Positions 21,495 to 30,385 of a DNA stretch of 43,869 bases are shown here, in pieces. The DNA is from a virus. The number at the start of each line of letters is the position of its first letter. Positions within the stretch are counted from its first letter, which is position 1. The stretch is taken from positions 1 through 43,869 of IMG/VR virus record IMGVR_UViG_3300024520_000149; one strand, given 5' to 3'. A program made the position numbers and the translations under genes. A model generated the notes under the pieces. That model was not told where the DNA came from and searched no databases. It was given only the letters and a program-made list of their open reading frames with translations.

Positions 21495-22793
21495 ATGGCA
21501 GGCGATGTTTTAAAACAAGTAAACGAAGACCTAAAAGAGCAGGTTCGGGAAAAGAAAGAGGCTGCTCGAGAAGAGGAGAGGTTAGGTGCCTTTGCTCTTA
21601 TTGCTGACGATATGGTGGAGAAGTTAACGGGTGCTTTTCAAGACTTACGAGTCCCTGTTCCTGAGATTAAAGTAGAGCCTAAGGCTGAGGTGAACATACC
21701 TGAGATTAAGCTGCCTGTTATAAATGTTCCTGAAGCGAAGGTCGTAGTAGAGATGCCTAAGATACCACCGATAAAGATTCCTAAGATTGACACACCCAAG
21801 ATACCACCTATTAAAGTTCCCACTCCCAAGGTAACGGTGAATGTTCCCAAGGTGGAGATGCCTGACATGCCCAAGGTAGAAATGCCCGACAAGATGAAGG
21901 CGGAGGTAACAAACGACAGAGGCAACCCAATACCGATGACACCTGTGGATTTAGAAGGTAAGCCGATGAGTTTCAGTGGGGGGAGCAGTGGTGGAACTAG
22001 AATAGGAAAATCTTCAATACTCGACGCTTCGGGAGAAATGATAAACCCCGCGACAGCAGAGAACCAGTTTATCGACCCTGCACTCGAAATGGCACGCGGC
22101 AACGTTCCAGGTCTAAGTGTTATAAACAAGTTTGGTAGGAATGATACGATTGCCTCGGGTACTACCGAGGACATCTGGGATGGTTCAGCTCTATATTCTT
22201 TTCCTGCTACTGCACTCATGACTAGCATTAGTCAAACAACAGACCAAGTGGCTATGCGTGGAGCAACTATTGAGGTTCAAGGGTTAGATGCTAATTGGGA
22301 TTTGGTGGTGCAGGATGCAACACTTAATGCTTCCAATACTACGACGGTAGTAACCTTAACAACTCCATTGATAAGAGTATTTCGGATGAAAGTACAAGCT
22401 GCTGTCGTGGGTGACTCAACGATAAGAGTGCATAACGCAGGAGAAACACAAGATTACGCAACTATCACAACAGGAAACAACCAGACTTTAATGGCAATAT
22501 ACACAGTTCCGAATGGGAAGACGGCATATATGACCAGATGGTACGCGACGGTAAACCCTGCAACCAATCTCGACCCGACTTCGATGGCTGTTCGTTTATG
22601 GGCGAAGGACAATGACAACGGATACGAGAGGCAGCTAAAGCACGTCGAAGGAATCACCGAGGGACAACATATTCATACGTATTACCCTTACAAGAAATTC
22701 ACACAGAAGTCGGACATTTACATAGATGCTTCACCAGCGGGGAAGGCTGCAGATGTTTCAGCGGGGTTTGATTTAATACTAGTAGATAATTAG
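21495..22793 (+). CDS. structural protein with Pro-periodic rod, 432 aa
   Basis: The N-terminus is a charged helix (DLKEQVREKKEAAREEER). Residues about 52-130 are a rod of repeated (I/V)P-x-(I/V)-K units (PEIKLPVINVPEAK, PKIPPIKIPKID, PKVTVNVPKVEMP). The rest is a beta-rich globular domain (VVTLTTPLIRVFRMKVQAAV ...). The architecture is repeated in the next gene. Likely a fibre, spike or baseplate component; no confident family. Confidence 0.7.
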   Translation: MAGDVLKQVNEDLKEQVREKKEAAREEERLGAFALIADDMVEKLTGAFQDLRVPVPEIKVEPKAEVNIPEIKLPVINVPEAKVVVEMPKIPPIKIPKIDTPKIPPIKVPTPKVTVNVPKVEMPDMPKVEMPDKMKAEVTNDRGNPIPMTPVDLEGKPMSFSGGSSGGTRIGKSSILDASGEMINPATAENQFIDPALEMARGNVPGLSVINKFGRNDTIASGTTEDIWDGSALYSFPATALMTSISQTTDQVAMRGATIEVQGLDANWDLVVQDATLNASNTTTVVTLTTPLIRVFRMKVQAAVVGDSTIRVHNAGETQDYATITTGNNQTLMAIYTVPNGKTAYMTRWYATVNPATNLDPTSMAVRLWAKDNDNGYERQLKHVEGITEGQHIHTYYPYKKFTQKSDIYIDASPAGKAADVSAGFDLILVDN

Positions 22794-22799
22794 AAGTTT

Positions 22800-24272
22800 A
22801 TGGCAAACAACCTTAACAAAGTAAAGAAGATGCTTGAAGAGGCAAAAAAGCGCAACCGCGCCGAGAAGAACCGTGCTCTAGCGGAGGAGGAAAACACTCT
22901 CAAGGCGGAAACCAAAAGCGACGCAGCCGGCCCGATGACGTCGACGGTTATAAAAGAGGTCTCACGTGCTTTTACTCCGCTTCTCGAGGAGATTGCCAAG
23001 TCAAAGCAGGAGGTGACTATCCAAATAGACCCAGACGGCGTAGGGAAAGCAATTAGTAAATCCCTAGATTCAAACAAGGACGACATAGTTGACGCAATTA
23101 GTAAAATCGAAGTAAAGCCGGGGAAAGTTACTGTAGATATTCCTGAGGTGAAACTCCCCGATATTAAAGTTCCCGTAGTAAATGTTCCCAAACCAGAGGT
23201 GACTGTGAAGGTTCCACCTATCAAGATACCTACTATCAACATTCCTGAAACCAATTTCCCAGATGAAATGGCCGTGAGGGGTTGGATTCAGTTGATGCTT
23301 AATGACAAGCCGGTAGGACTAGACAACCCACTTGCTGTAACCTTACGAGACGCAGACGGTTCGCCAGTAAACTTCGCAGCTTCCATGTCCTCTGTTACAG
23401 GGGGAGGCGGAGGGGTTGCTAAGATAGTGAAAGTGTCTGGTGTGCTTTCGACAGTGGGAGTGGTTCAGATAAATCCTGATGGGAGTGTGCCTGTTAGTTC
23501 TACTGGACTCACTGATACAGAACTCCGAGCTACGAGCGTACCAGTTTCTCAAGTGAGTGGCGCTAACTACAGTGTCAATGTAGCGGATGCTTTCGGTTCT
23601 ACTGCTGTTACGTCGGTATTTAACGCAGATAACCGAGTGAGGGTTTCTATAGAAACTGGCGGTAGCGGCTTAACTGACGCAGAGCTAAGAGCAACTTCGG
23701 TACCTGTGGAGCAGGTTTCTGGCTCGACTTGGAGTACAGAAATTACAGCGACAGTTGGATTGACTGATACCGAATTGCGAGCCGCAAGTGTGCCAACAGA
23801 GCAAGTAAGCGGTTCAGTATGGTCTACTGAAGTTACCTCGACAGTTGGGTTGACGGATACTGAATTAAGAACTACATCTGTGCCTGTTTCCCAAGCTAGT
23901 GGTGCCATGTGGTCTACAAGTTCCTTTGAAACACCAAGTGCCTCGAATACGTTTACCCCCTCCGCCGCTGATTCATCAGCTTTCGAGTCTTTGAACGTTG
24001 CAAAAGCATCAGCAGGTGTTCTTTACGGTTTAACTGGTTATAATTCTTCAACGTCTGCTCAGTTTATCCAAGTGCATAACACAGCGGCTGTACCGAATGA
24101 TGCCGCTGCACCTGTTATCACATTTAGAGCAGAGGCATCTTCAAACTTCTTTTGGGATGGCAGTAAGTTCGGCAAGGAGTTTTCTACAGGGATTACTGTT
24201 GTCAACTCAAGTGCAGCAGCGACGAAGGTTCGACAAGATGCGGATTGTTGGTTTAATATAATGTATGAGTAG
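22800..24272 (+). CDS. paralogous structural/fibre protein with two kinds of repeats, 490 aa
   Basis: The N-terminus is a charged helix (KMLEEAKKRNRAEKNRALAE) and a Pro-periodic rod (PEVKLPDIKVPVVNVPKPEV) like the previous gene. The middle has four copies of a motif close to GLTDTELRATSVPVSQVSG followed by WSTE (about residues 238-375). The C-terminal domain is beta-rich and resembles the end of the previous protein (FNIMYE versus DLILVDN). The LTDTELRAxxVPV repeat is familiar from phage tail and fibre proteins. The pair probably arose by duplication. Confidence 0.7.
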   Translation: MANNLNKVKKMLEEAKKRNRAEKNRALAEEENTLKAETKSDAAGPMTSTVIKEVSRAFTPLLEEIAKSKQEVTIQIDPDGVGKAISKSLDSNKDDIVDAISKIEVKPGKVTVDIPEVKLPDIKVPVVNVPKPEVTVKVPPIKIPTINIPETNFPDEMAVRGWIQLMLNDKPVGLDNPLAVTLRDADGSPVNFAASMSSVTGGGGGVAKIVKVSGVLSTVGVVQINPDGSVPVSSTGLTDTELRATSVPVSQVSGANYSVNVADAFGSTAVTSVFNADNRVRVSIETGGSGLTDAELRATSVPVEQVSGSTWSTEITATVGLTDTELRAASVPTEQVSGSVWSTEVTSTVGLTDTELRTTSVPVSQASGAMWSTSSFETPSASNTFTPSAADSSAFESLNVAKASAGVLYGLTGYNSSTSAQFIQVHNTAAVPNDAAAPVITFRAEASSNFFWDGSKFGKEFSTGITVVNSSAAATKVRQDADCWFNIMYE

Positions 24273-24765
24273 AGTAAATACAGGGGCAACGGCAGTGGCG
24301 GGAGCATCACTACCTGCTGGTATAGTTTTGGCCGTGGCTGCTACGGGTGCTCCTACTGGTGATTTTCTGGAATGTGATGGTTCAGCAGTAAGTAGAACAA
24401 CATACGCAGACTTGTACACCGCAACTGGTGATAGATACGGCAATGGTGACGGCTCAACTACTTTCAACCTCCCAGATTATCGAGGTCAGTTCTTACGTGG
24501 TTTTGATGATGGTGCTGGAATTGACCCTGACGCCGCAAGTCGAACTGATAGTGGTGACGGAACTACGGGTGACAACATAGGTACACAGCAAGCTGATGCG
24601 TTTGATAGCCACACGCACGGAGTAGCTGGTGGAAGTTTTAATGCTGCCAGCGGTTCAGGTCAGCGTGTTCCTGGTAATCACGCCTCGACTCAGTTGAGCG
24701 CAGCTGTTGGTGGCAACGAAACACGACCGGTGAACATTGCAGTAGCTTACTACATAACTTTTTAA
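24265..24765 (+). CDS. tail fibre protein with collar domain, 166 aa
   Basis: Phage tail-collar (microcystin-dependent-protein-like) fold: SLPAGIVLAVAATGAPTGDF, then LECDGSAVSRTTYADLYTAT, FNLPDYRGQFLRG and the end NETRPVNIAVAYYI. These are hallmark motifs. It overlaps the previous gene by 8 nt and probably forms the tip of a fibre that binds the host. Confidence 0.88.
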   Translation: MSRVNTGATAVAGASLPAGIVLAVAATGAPTGDFLECDGSAVSRTTYADLYTATGDRYGNGDGSTTFNLPDYRGQFLRGFDDGAGIDPDAASRTDSGDGTTGDNIGTQQADAFDSHTHGVAGGSFNAASGSGQRVPGNHASTQLSAAVGGNETRPVNIAVAYYITF

Positions 24766-24766
24766 C

Positions 24767-25231
24767 ATGACTTATTACTCTTTTAGCCCCTCAACGAACG
24801 AATATCGAGGTTCACGAGAACCGCAGATTGACCCTCTCGAGACAGAGGCAGCGGGTGAACCTGTATACATGGGGGAAGGACGATACGAAACAAGTGTTGC
24901 CCCAGTTCTTGCTGCTGGACAAGTTCCCGTGTGGGACGGCAACCAGTGGAACTTAAAAGCAGACCACAGGGGGGAAGTTTGGTATACGGGAGGATTTGAT
25001 GAACACCCAGAGGGCGTTCAGGCTTCCGCTCTAACAATTACTATAACTGACATAGGCGACCCAGCAGTTTTAGGTCTACTAGCAAACGAGCCTCTACCAC
25101 CTAATGACCCCGTTTATCCCGATATGCAAGAGCAGTTTAATCTTTTGTGGGATGCAATGGAATCGGGGGAAATACCAAAAGCGACCGCATTTCACGCCGC
25201 AATTAAAACAGTTAAAGACGCTAACTTATAA
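24767..25231 (+). CDS. tail fibre assembly-like protein, 154 aa
   Basis: Directly follows the collar fibre gene. Contains a short N-terminal segment TYYSFSPSTNEYRGSREPQI, LAAGQVPVWDGNQWNLKADH and RGEVWYTGG. The pattern VWDGxxWxLxxDHRGxVWY is typical of phage tail fibre assembly chaperones or short fibre proteins. The C-terminal part is helical. Assignment by motif memory and position. Confidence 0.65.
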   Translation: MTYYSFSPSTNEYRGSREPQIDPLETEAAGEPVYMGEGRYETSVAPVLAAGQVPVWDGNQWNLKADHRGEVWYTGGFDEHPEGVQASALTITITDIGDPAVLGLLANEPLPPNDPVYPDMQEQFNLLWDAMESGEIPKATAFHAAIKTVKDANL

Positions 25232-25235
25232 TATT

Positions 25236-25547
25236 ATGAACTTAATCGACTTAATTCTTAAGAAGCGTGGCGTCAAGCCAGAGGAGTTAGACGAAGAAGA
25301 GAAACAAACTATTGAAGGGTGGAGGAAAATTCTTGCTGCTGACGAAATTGGTTTAGACGAGGTTACTCAACTTTGTAGTGGTGCTATCGACAATATCGAA
25401 GCTCAATTTCGAGACTTAGACAACACGAAAGAGAAGATAGAGCGACTAGTTCTTCAACATTCCATCTACTCCACAATCAAGTCAGTAATAGAATCTCCCA
25501 AAGCACAACGCGAACAGTTAGTAGCATATTTACAAACTCAACTGTAA
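25236..25547 (+). CDS. hypothetical helical protein, 103 aa
   Basis: Starts MNLIDLILKKRGVKPEELDE and reads as an all-helical acidic protein (CSGAIDNIEAQFRDLDNTKE). The open frame runs from 25104, but the region before 25236 overlaps the previous gene; the ATG at 25236 follows an AT-rich spacer. No family recognised. Confidence 0.6.
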   Translation: MNLIDLILKKRGVKPEELDEEEKQTIEGWRKILAADEIGLDEVTQLCSGAIDNIEAQFRDLDNTKEKIERLVLQHSIYSTIKSVIESPKAQREQLVAYLQTQL

Positions 25548-25557
25548 TAGTATAATT
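25530..25557 (+). promoter_or_regulatory. promoter of the scaffold/capsid operon
   Basis: TTTACA (25530-25535), 16-nt spacer, TATAAT (25552-25557), overlapping the end of the upstream gene. Its leader contains the same CTTAACCCATAAC ... CGGGC block as the portal promoter leader. Confidence 0.65.
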
Positions 25558-25583
25558 ACTGTATAACCTTAACCCATAACCAC

Positions 25584-25615
25584 GGGCGGGTCTCATCACG
25601 AGACGCGCCCTTTTT
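25584..25615 (+). terminator. leader hairpin / attenuator before the capsid operon
   Basis: The stem 25584-25594 pairs with 25600-25610 (10 of 11, again with one G-G mismatch) and is followed by five Ts, 7 nt before the next ATG. It has the same design and place as the hairpin at 19724-19754 but a different stem sequence, so pairing is conserved rather than bases. Confidence 0.65.
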
Positions 25616-25621
25616 AAATAC

Positions 25622-25765
25622 ATGGCTCACAAGCGTATAGGAAAAGTGCTTAGTAGATTTGTCACTAAGACAAGTGCAGGTGCTAGTTCAATCTTCCGTA
25701 CTCCTACAAAGTTTCGCAACCGCAGCTTTGGGAGCATTAACATTAGTAGACGTAACAAGAAGTAA
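25622..25765 (+). CDS. basic 47-aa protein
   Basis: The frame MAHKRIGKVLSRFVTKTSAG ... SRRNKK is very Lys/Arg/Ser-rich and ends 1 nt before the next ATG. It follows the leader hairpin directly. It could be a DNA-binding or capsid-associated peptide. Function unknown. Confidence 0.55.
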   Translation: MAHKRIGKVLSRFVTKTSAGASSIFRTPTKFRNRSFGSINISRRNKK

Positions 25766-25766
25766 T

Positions 25767-25964
25767 ATGGTATTTGAGACAAAAAAAAGAGACTTCACCA
25801 TAAAGAAGGGGACTCCCCTAGTTGGAAGTTTGAAGCCCGAGAAGGTTTCGAGGAGAAAAGTAACAGAGACTATCCCCGGTGCACCGATGCCTGGTAGTGA
25901 AGGGGGCTTCGGTAACATGGGTACGACCCAAGCAAAGAAGAGTCGTATCAAGATGGACTATTAG
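25767..25964 (+). CDS. hypothetical protein, 65 aa
   Basis: Starts MVFETKKRDFTIKKGTPLVG. The open frame extends upstream to 25659, but that part overlaps the 47-aa gene and the ATG at 25767 fits the operon spacing. The C-terminus is Gly/Met-rich (GSEGGFGNMGTTQAKK). No family recognised. Confidence 0.55.
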   Translation: MVFETKKRDFTIKKGTPLVGSLKPEKVSRRKVTETIPGAPMPGSEGGFGNMGTTQAKKSRIKMDY

Positions 25965-26014
25965 TTGTGGGTGGCGACCCAATACGCTTTATTAGACAAC
26001 CATAAGTCATAAAA

Positions 26015-26602
26015 ATGGAACAAGAAAAGGACGTTCAGGAAGTCCAAGAAACACCTGAAGCAGTGGAGGAAACTCCAGTTAAGGAAGTTATCATAAAAGA
26101 CGAGGAACCTGTAAAGGAACCAGAAGTTGATGTAGATGACCTCCAGAAGAAGGCAGATGCAAGTTCGCAGAACTTCGAGCGAGCCAAAAAGGCTGAGAAC
26201 GAAGTTAAGGAATTGCGCGAGCAATTAGAAAGTAATCAAGTTCTTTCTGAATATGAAGAAGGCGACACGCTAAAAGAAGATGTTTCTGAATTGAAACAGA
26301 AACTTGAAGCGGCTGACATCAAAGAAGCGTATCCTGAATTGAAAGACTCTTGGAGTGATTTCGACACATTTCGCCAAGAGGACGACAACAAGGCTATGCC
26401 TATGAGAACAGCAGCAAAAGCTTTTATGGCTGAAAAGGGTCTTTTGGAACCCCGTAGAAAGGGTCTCGAGACTCCAACTGGCGGTAAGGGAGAAGCGTAT
26501 TCTTCGAGTATGAGTACAGAACAATTGCAGGAACTCCGTATCAATGATGGTAGGAAATACCAAGAAATGATTGAGAAGGGGCAAGTCAAATTCGACTCAT
26601 AG
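26015..26602 (+). CDS. capsid scaffolding protein candidate, 195 aa
   Basis: Highly acidic N-terminal part (EEDPV repeats, residues 1-45), a coiled-coil middle (FERAKKAENEVKELREQLES), then a helical C-terminus (SMSTEQLQELRINDGRKYQE) before the end. Placed directly before the capsid gene. This composition and position are those of phage scaffolds. Confidence 0.75.
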   Translation: MEQEKDVQEVQETPEAVEETPVKEVIIKDEEPVKEPEVDVDDLQKKADASSQNFERAKKAENEVKELREQLESNQVLSEYEEGDTLKEDVSELKQKLEAADIKEAYPELKDSWSDFDTFRQEDDNKAMPMRTAAKAFMAEKGLLEPRRKGLETPTGGKGEAYSSSMSTEQLQELRINDGRKYQEMIEKGQVKFDS

Positions 26603-26657
26603 GGTCGCAGAGAGGATAAAACATTATCTAAAAAAATAAGGATAATGATATAAATTT

Positions 26658-27986
26658 ATCGCAACTTTAACTAATTTTGGAGAGCAGTTTGCTGCGAAGG
26701 TTCTTAGTCGTGTTTACGCACGAGCTTTGGTCAACGTTATTGCAAACCGCGACTACGAAGGAGACATCAAGAAACCAGGAGACCGTGTAAACATTCTCTC
26801 TTTCTTGAATGACATCCTTCTAAGTGACTACACAGTAGGTTCTGACATGCCGTCGGAAACTATTGTGGATCACGAAGATGTTCTCGTTGTAGAAAAGCGT
26901 AGAAGCTACAACTTCTCACTTGACCGACTAGAAGACCTCTTCACATACGGCGGCGACATTCCCGAGAATCTTCTCGAGACTGCTGCTAAAGTATTGGAAA
27001 CCGAAGTGGACGCTTATGTCTTTAACAAGGCAGCTGAAGAAGCTAAGGCAGGTAACTGGATTGGTATAGACCTTATTGTTGAAGGTTCAGGACAAACTAT
27101 GGCATCTATCGCTACTACAGCGACAGGTGGTACAGTTACTCTAAACGCAACCTCTAACACATACGAGAGCCAAGTAGGTTCAGTAGAGAACCCACGCGAC
27201 GGTAATGACTACCACGCTGGATTCGATACACAAGACCTCTTCAAGGGATTCCGTTTGCGCTCAACAGCCGCATTCGTATCGCCTTGGTACCGAATCTCGT
27301 CAGTCACAAGTTCAGTTGTGGCTACTCTCACAGAGTGGGACGAGGCAGCGGGCGGTTCAGACTTCGCAGAAGGTGACACACTACGTGGAATCTTTGGTGG
27401 AGATGGACGAGACTTCCCTAAGTACGGAGACGGTAACGCGAAACTCGTAACAATGGCGGGTCTCGGCTGGGAATTCCAAGCAGCTATCCCTACATCAGTG
27501 ACAGCTTCTAACATTTACGACAACACAACTCTGCTTGCAGAGGCGTTGGACGAAAATGACATCCCAACGGAAGGACGTAAATTGTCAGTACCACCAGCTG
27601 GTATAACATTGCTACGTCAAGCTTCGGAACTACAACCTACAGGTATTGCTGAAATCTTTAGTGGCACTGTTCTCAACGGACGCGTAATGCGATTCGGTGG
27701 GTTCGATGTTCACTCAGCTAGTGGAGTCCGCGTTTCAACACGCTCAGGACACCGCGCTACATCCGTAACTGGTCCAGGTGCAGACTTAGTTCTCACCGCC
27801 ACGACGGGTTATCAGATGCCAGCAAACCACACAGGATTCATCACTTATGCACATAAGTGGAGTGAGTCTCGTGTTGTAGACGCTGAAAACCAATTTGCGA
27901 AGAAGTATCAGGGATTATTCCTCTACGGAGCGAAAGTACCTGACCAACGACGTAAGTTTGGTGCTATCCTATTCGGTAGCTTTTAG
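26658..27986 (+). CDS. major capsid protein, non-canonical start
   Basis: An HK97-type capsid protein is suggested by position after the scaffold and by VNVIANRDYEGDIKKPGDRV near the N-terminus, with SGTVLNGRVMRFGGFDVHSA and a C-terminal SRVVDAENQFAKK. Reading upstream in frame, TLTNFGEQFAAKVLSRVYAR continues naturally, but no ATG or GTG exists: the first usual alternative is TTG at 26727, which would remove that segment. The frame begins after a TGA at 26646-26648. ATC at 26658 gives the expected start (M)ATLTNFGEQ, so either ATC initiates or a base is wrong. The ATG at 26645 is out of frame. Confidence 0.8.
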   Translation: MATLTNFGEQFAAKVLSRVYARALVNVIANRDYEGDIKKPGDRVNILSFLNDILLSDYTVGSDMPSETIVDHEDVLVVEKRRSYNFSLDRLEDLFTYGGDIPENLLETAAKVLETEVDAYVFNKAAEEAKAGNWIGIDLIVEGSGQTMASIATTATGGTVTLNATSNTYESQVGSVENPRDGNDYHAGFDTQDLFKGFRLRSTAAFVSPWYRISSVTSSVVATLTEWDEAAGGSDFAEGDTLRGIFGGDGRDFPKYGDGNAKLVTMAGLGWEFQAAIPTSVTASNIYDNTTLLAEALDENDIPTEGRKLSVPPAGITLLRQASELQPTGIAEIFSGTVLNGRVMRFGGFDVHSASGVRVSTRSGHRATSVTGPGADLVLTATTGYQMPANHTGFITYAHKWSESRVVDAENQFAKKYQGLFLYGAKVPDQRRKFGAILFGSF

Positions 27987-28057
27987 TCAATAATTGACTC
28001 GTGCGTGGGTGGGCTTCCTGACGAATCTCACCCACCAAGTCAGGGCGCGAGTCCCTG
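27985..28057 (+). promoter_or_regulatory. structured leader after the capsid gene
   Basis: Three helices lie between the capsid stop and the next ATG: AGTCAA/TTGACT (27985-27990 with 27994-27999), GTGGGTG/CACCCAC (28005-28011 with 28029-28035) and CAGGG/CCCTG (28041-28045 with 28053-28057). There is no T-run. It may be a processing site or mRNA stabiliser separating the strongly expressed capsid gene from its neighbours. Confidence 0.4.
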
Positions 28058-28061
28058 TAAT

Positions 28062-28811
28062 ATGATTTACCTTAAAAGGTTGCTCTTTAAAATCTTAAGA
28101 AAAACACCAGCCGATATGGAAATGGTGGAGTATTGGAAAAATTCAAATGCTATCCCAGCCAAAGTGATGGAAGTTGACAATGTCACTGTCATGCAGATGG
28201 AGGGGGAGAAGTATCAATTTCCAGGCTTTCCTAGAGGGTATCTCCTCTTTGGGAGGTTGTCTAAGCTAAAACACGAGGTCAAGAGTCAAGTTTTCAATGA
28301 TTCATGGGCTCTCTTAGAAGAAGGAAAGCCCATGATGCCCCATATCCGCTCTGTTATGCCGAATATTGAAGAACTTTTAGAGGCTAGTCGCTTCGATATG
28401 GTTCCTCATAAGAGAATGGCTCCGCCAGTTGCAGAGTTGTACAGAGCTTGGACTAAAGTTTCGCCCGAAACCTCGCAGTTAAGGGACTTGGTGACTTATG
28501 TTTTCCAAGAAGATGATGCTTATCGCTTTAGATTCCAATGGATGACTTCATATTTTGGGTGGTTTGGCACTCCGGCGGAGAAACTCGACCGAGGGCTTCA
28601 GTGGTTGGAGCAGGCAGAGATTATCGGAGACATGAGGGAACGTGTTCGTCTAGTTAGAAGAGTCCTTCTAGAGATAATTGACCACGACCCGACTCTTTGG
28701 AATGCCCTATACAAGGAAATTGACTGGAAGAAGGTCAAAATGTCGAAGGCGGATAAGTTTTTCTTTAGAGCAAAGTATTTTAAGGTAGACCTTGATTGGT
28801 TTGAATATTGA
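28062..28811 (+). CDS. hypothetical structural protein, 249 aa
   Basis: Starts MIYLKRLLFKILRKTPADME. The open frame runs from 28005, but that part covers the structured leader. Contains predicted helices and aromatic residues (FRFQWMTSYFGWFGTPAEKL) and ends KYFKVDLDWFEY. Lies between capsid and tail genes; could be a head or connector component. No family recognised. Confidence 0.6.
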   Translation: MIYLKRLLFKILRKTPADMEMVEYWKNSNAIPAKVMEVDNVTVMQMEGEKYQFPGFPRGYLLFGRLSKLKHEVKSQVFNDSWALLEEGKPMMPHIRSVMPNIEELLEASRFDMVPHKRMAPPVAELYRAWTKVSPETSQLRDLVTYVFQEDDAYRFRFQWMTSYFGWFGTPAEKLDRGLQWLEQAEIIGDMRERVRLVRRVLLEIIDHDPTLWNALYKEIDWKKVKMSKADKFFFRAKYFKVDLDWFEY

Positions 28812-28812
28812 T

Positions 28813-28929
28813 ATGGAAAAGATTTGTTCAGTTTGCGGAATGCCCTTCAAAGTATCGATAGATGTAGACCGGAGGACTATACAAATGATAACTAAGTGCT
28901 CTTTTCATGCGACCACACGAGATAAATAG
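28813..28929 (+). CDS. small zinc-finger protein, 38 aa
   Basis: The frame MEKICSVCGMPFKVSIDVDR then CSFHATTRDK has CxxC, Cys and His suited to one zinc ion. It overlaps the next gene's start by 23 nt. Function unknown. Confidence 0.45.
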   Translation: MEKICSVCGMPFKVSIDVDRRTIQMITKCSFHATTRDK

Positions 28930-30385
28930 CTTCCGAGGAGGTGTCAGTGACGAAAACGATAAAGGTGTCGTGGGTTCTTTCAAACACGGAGAAGCATTGG
29001 ACATACACGCACAAGACGACGCTCTCACAGCCAGACAAGCCCTCACTACAGTTTTTGGGGCTTCTAATACAACTCAGGCGGGAGTATTTAACTTTTTTGT
29101 AAATGCAATAGACGGGAGTACGTATGCTTTCGGTTCAACAGGTTCTATTTACGCCAGAAGTGGAGGTGGTGTTTGGAATAACGTATATAACGACGAGAAC
29201 GGAGCTATCCTAGGGGCAGCAGAATGGCAATTGAGCGACGGAGTTAACTACATGTTCTGGGCTACGGCTACGAGTGTAGCTCGTAAGACAATGCCGGGGA
29301 CTACTACTGCGCCAGATTCAGCACAGGGACTTTGGGCGGACGCGACACAAGATTGGAGGGCGACTTTAGATGCGGCAGACTGGCACACTATGAGACCAGC
29401 ATCGGGTTCGCTTTTGATAGCTAACAACGAATACATTGCGGAGATAGGCTACGGCGGGGTATTTAATAACACTGCTCTTGATATACGCCCCGGCAACGTA
29501 ATAAAAACACTAGAGGAGCGTGACGACTACGCCATTATGGGGACTGGTAGAAAAGACAAGTCGGAAGAAGGGCACATATTTAGTTGGATTTCATCTGCCA
29601 CAAGTTGGGTGCAAAAGAAACGCATACCAATTAAAGGAATCAACACCCTGATTAATACGGAGTTTCTTATCGCCCAAGGGGGTTCAGACGGCGAATTGTT
29701 CTTTACAGACTTCGTAAACGCCACCCCGCTACATGGTATTCCAGGAGGAGGACAGGCCAATCCAGGTGGGGCTGCTATTGAAGATGACATTGCGATGTTC
29801 GGTATTTACGGAGGAACCTATCCTGGTATTTGGTCTTACGGACGCAAAAGAAAGAATCGTCCTTATGCCCTAAACTATCCATATCTAATGGTTCCTGCTT
29901 TGGCTGGGAGCACTATTTCTACTATCAGTGCTGTTACTGTAGCAGACGGTACTTTACTTGCGTCTTGGGGTACTACAGACGGCTCCACGAGCGATTATGG
30001 AGTGGATGCGGTAGACAGTTCCAGTAAAGCTACAGCTAAGTACGAGGGGTTAGAATTTAGTGTGTCACCACATCTTAAAAAGAAGTTCAACACAGTTAAG
30101 TTAATTTTAGACCCAATGGTAAGTGGAACTTCGGTCTCCGTGAGGTTTAAAAAAGACCACAAGACTACAGAAGGGGATTCTTCCGCTGGGGCGGGGTGGA
30201 AATATGCCGTCACAGGAGGTGGAGCTACTTCTTTTGGAGTAGAGGATGCTACGGAAGCCATCTTTACACTGGGAGACGTAGCCCAAACATACGAGTTAGG
30301 AATTGACTTAAACCCAACATCGAACAGTTCACCGAAAGTCTACAGCGCCGTGACGTACGTAGATAATGATAGCTATGACTACTAA
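28907..30385 (+). CDS. tail or stopper structural protein, 492 aa
   Basis: A beta-rich protein that begins RPHEINSFRGGVSDEND, contains repeated Trp/Gly motifs (SGGGVWNNVYNDENGA, YIAEIGYGG, EGHIFSWISSATSWVQKK) as in propeller-like phage tail proteins, and ends with a SYDY-containing tail. Located between capsid and adaptor genes. Likely part of the tail tube/stopper complex; family not identified. Confidence 0.65.
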   Translation: MRPHEINSFRGGVSDENDKGVVGSFKHGEALDIHAQDDALTARQALTTVFGASNTTQAGVFNFFVNAIDGSTYAFGSTGSIYARSGGGVWNNVYNDENGAILGAAEWQLSDGVNYMFWATATSVARKTMPGTTTAPDSAQGLWADATQDWRATLDAADWHTMRPASGSLLIANNEYIAEIGYGGVFNNTALDIRPGNVIKTLEERDDYAIMGTGRKDKSEEGHIFSWISSATSWVQKKRIPIKGINTLINTEFLIAQGGSDGELFFTDFVNATPLHGIPGGGQANPGGAAIEDDIAMFGIYGGTYPGIWSYGRKRKNRPYALNYPYLMVPALAGSTISTISAVTVADGTLLASWGTTDGSTSDYGVDAVDSSSKATAKYEGLEFSVSPHLKKKFNTVKLILDPMVSGTSVSVRFKKDHKTTEGDSSAGAGWKYAVTGGGATSFGVEDATEAIFTLGDVAQTYELGIDLNPTSNSSPKVYSAVTYVDNDSYDY

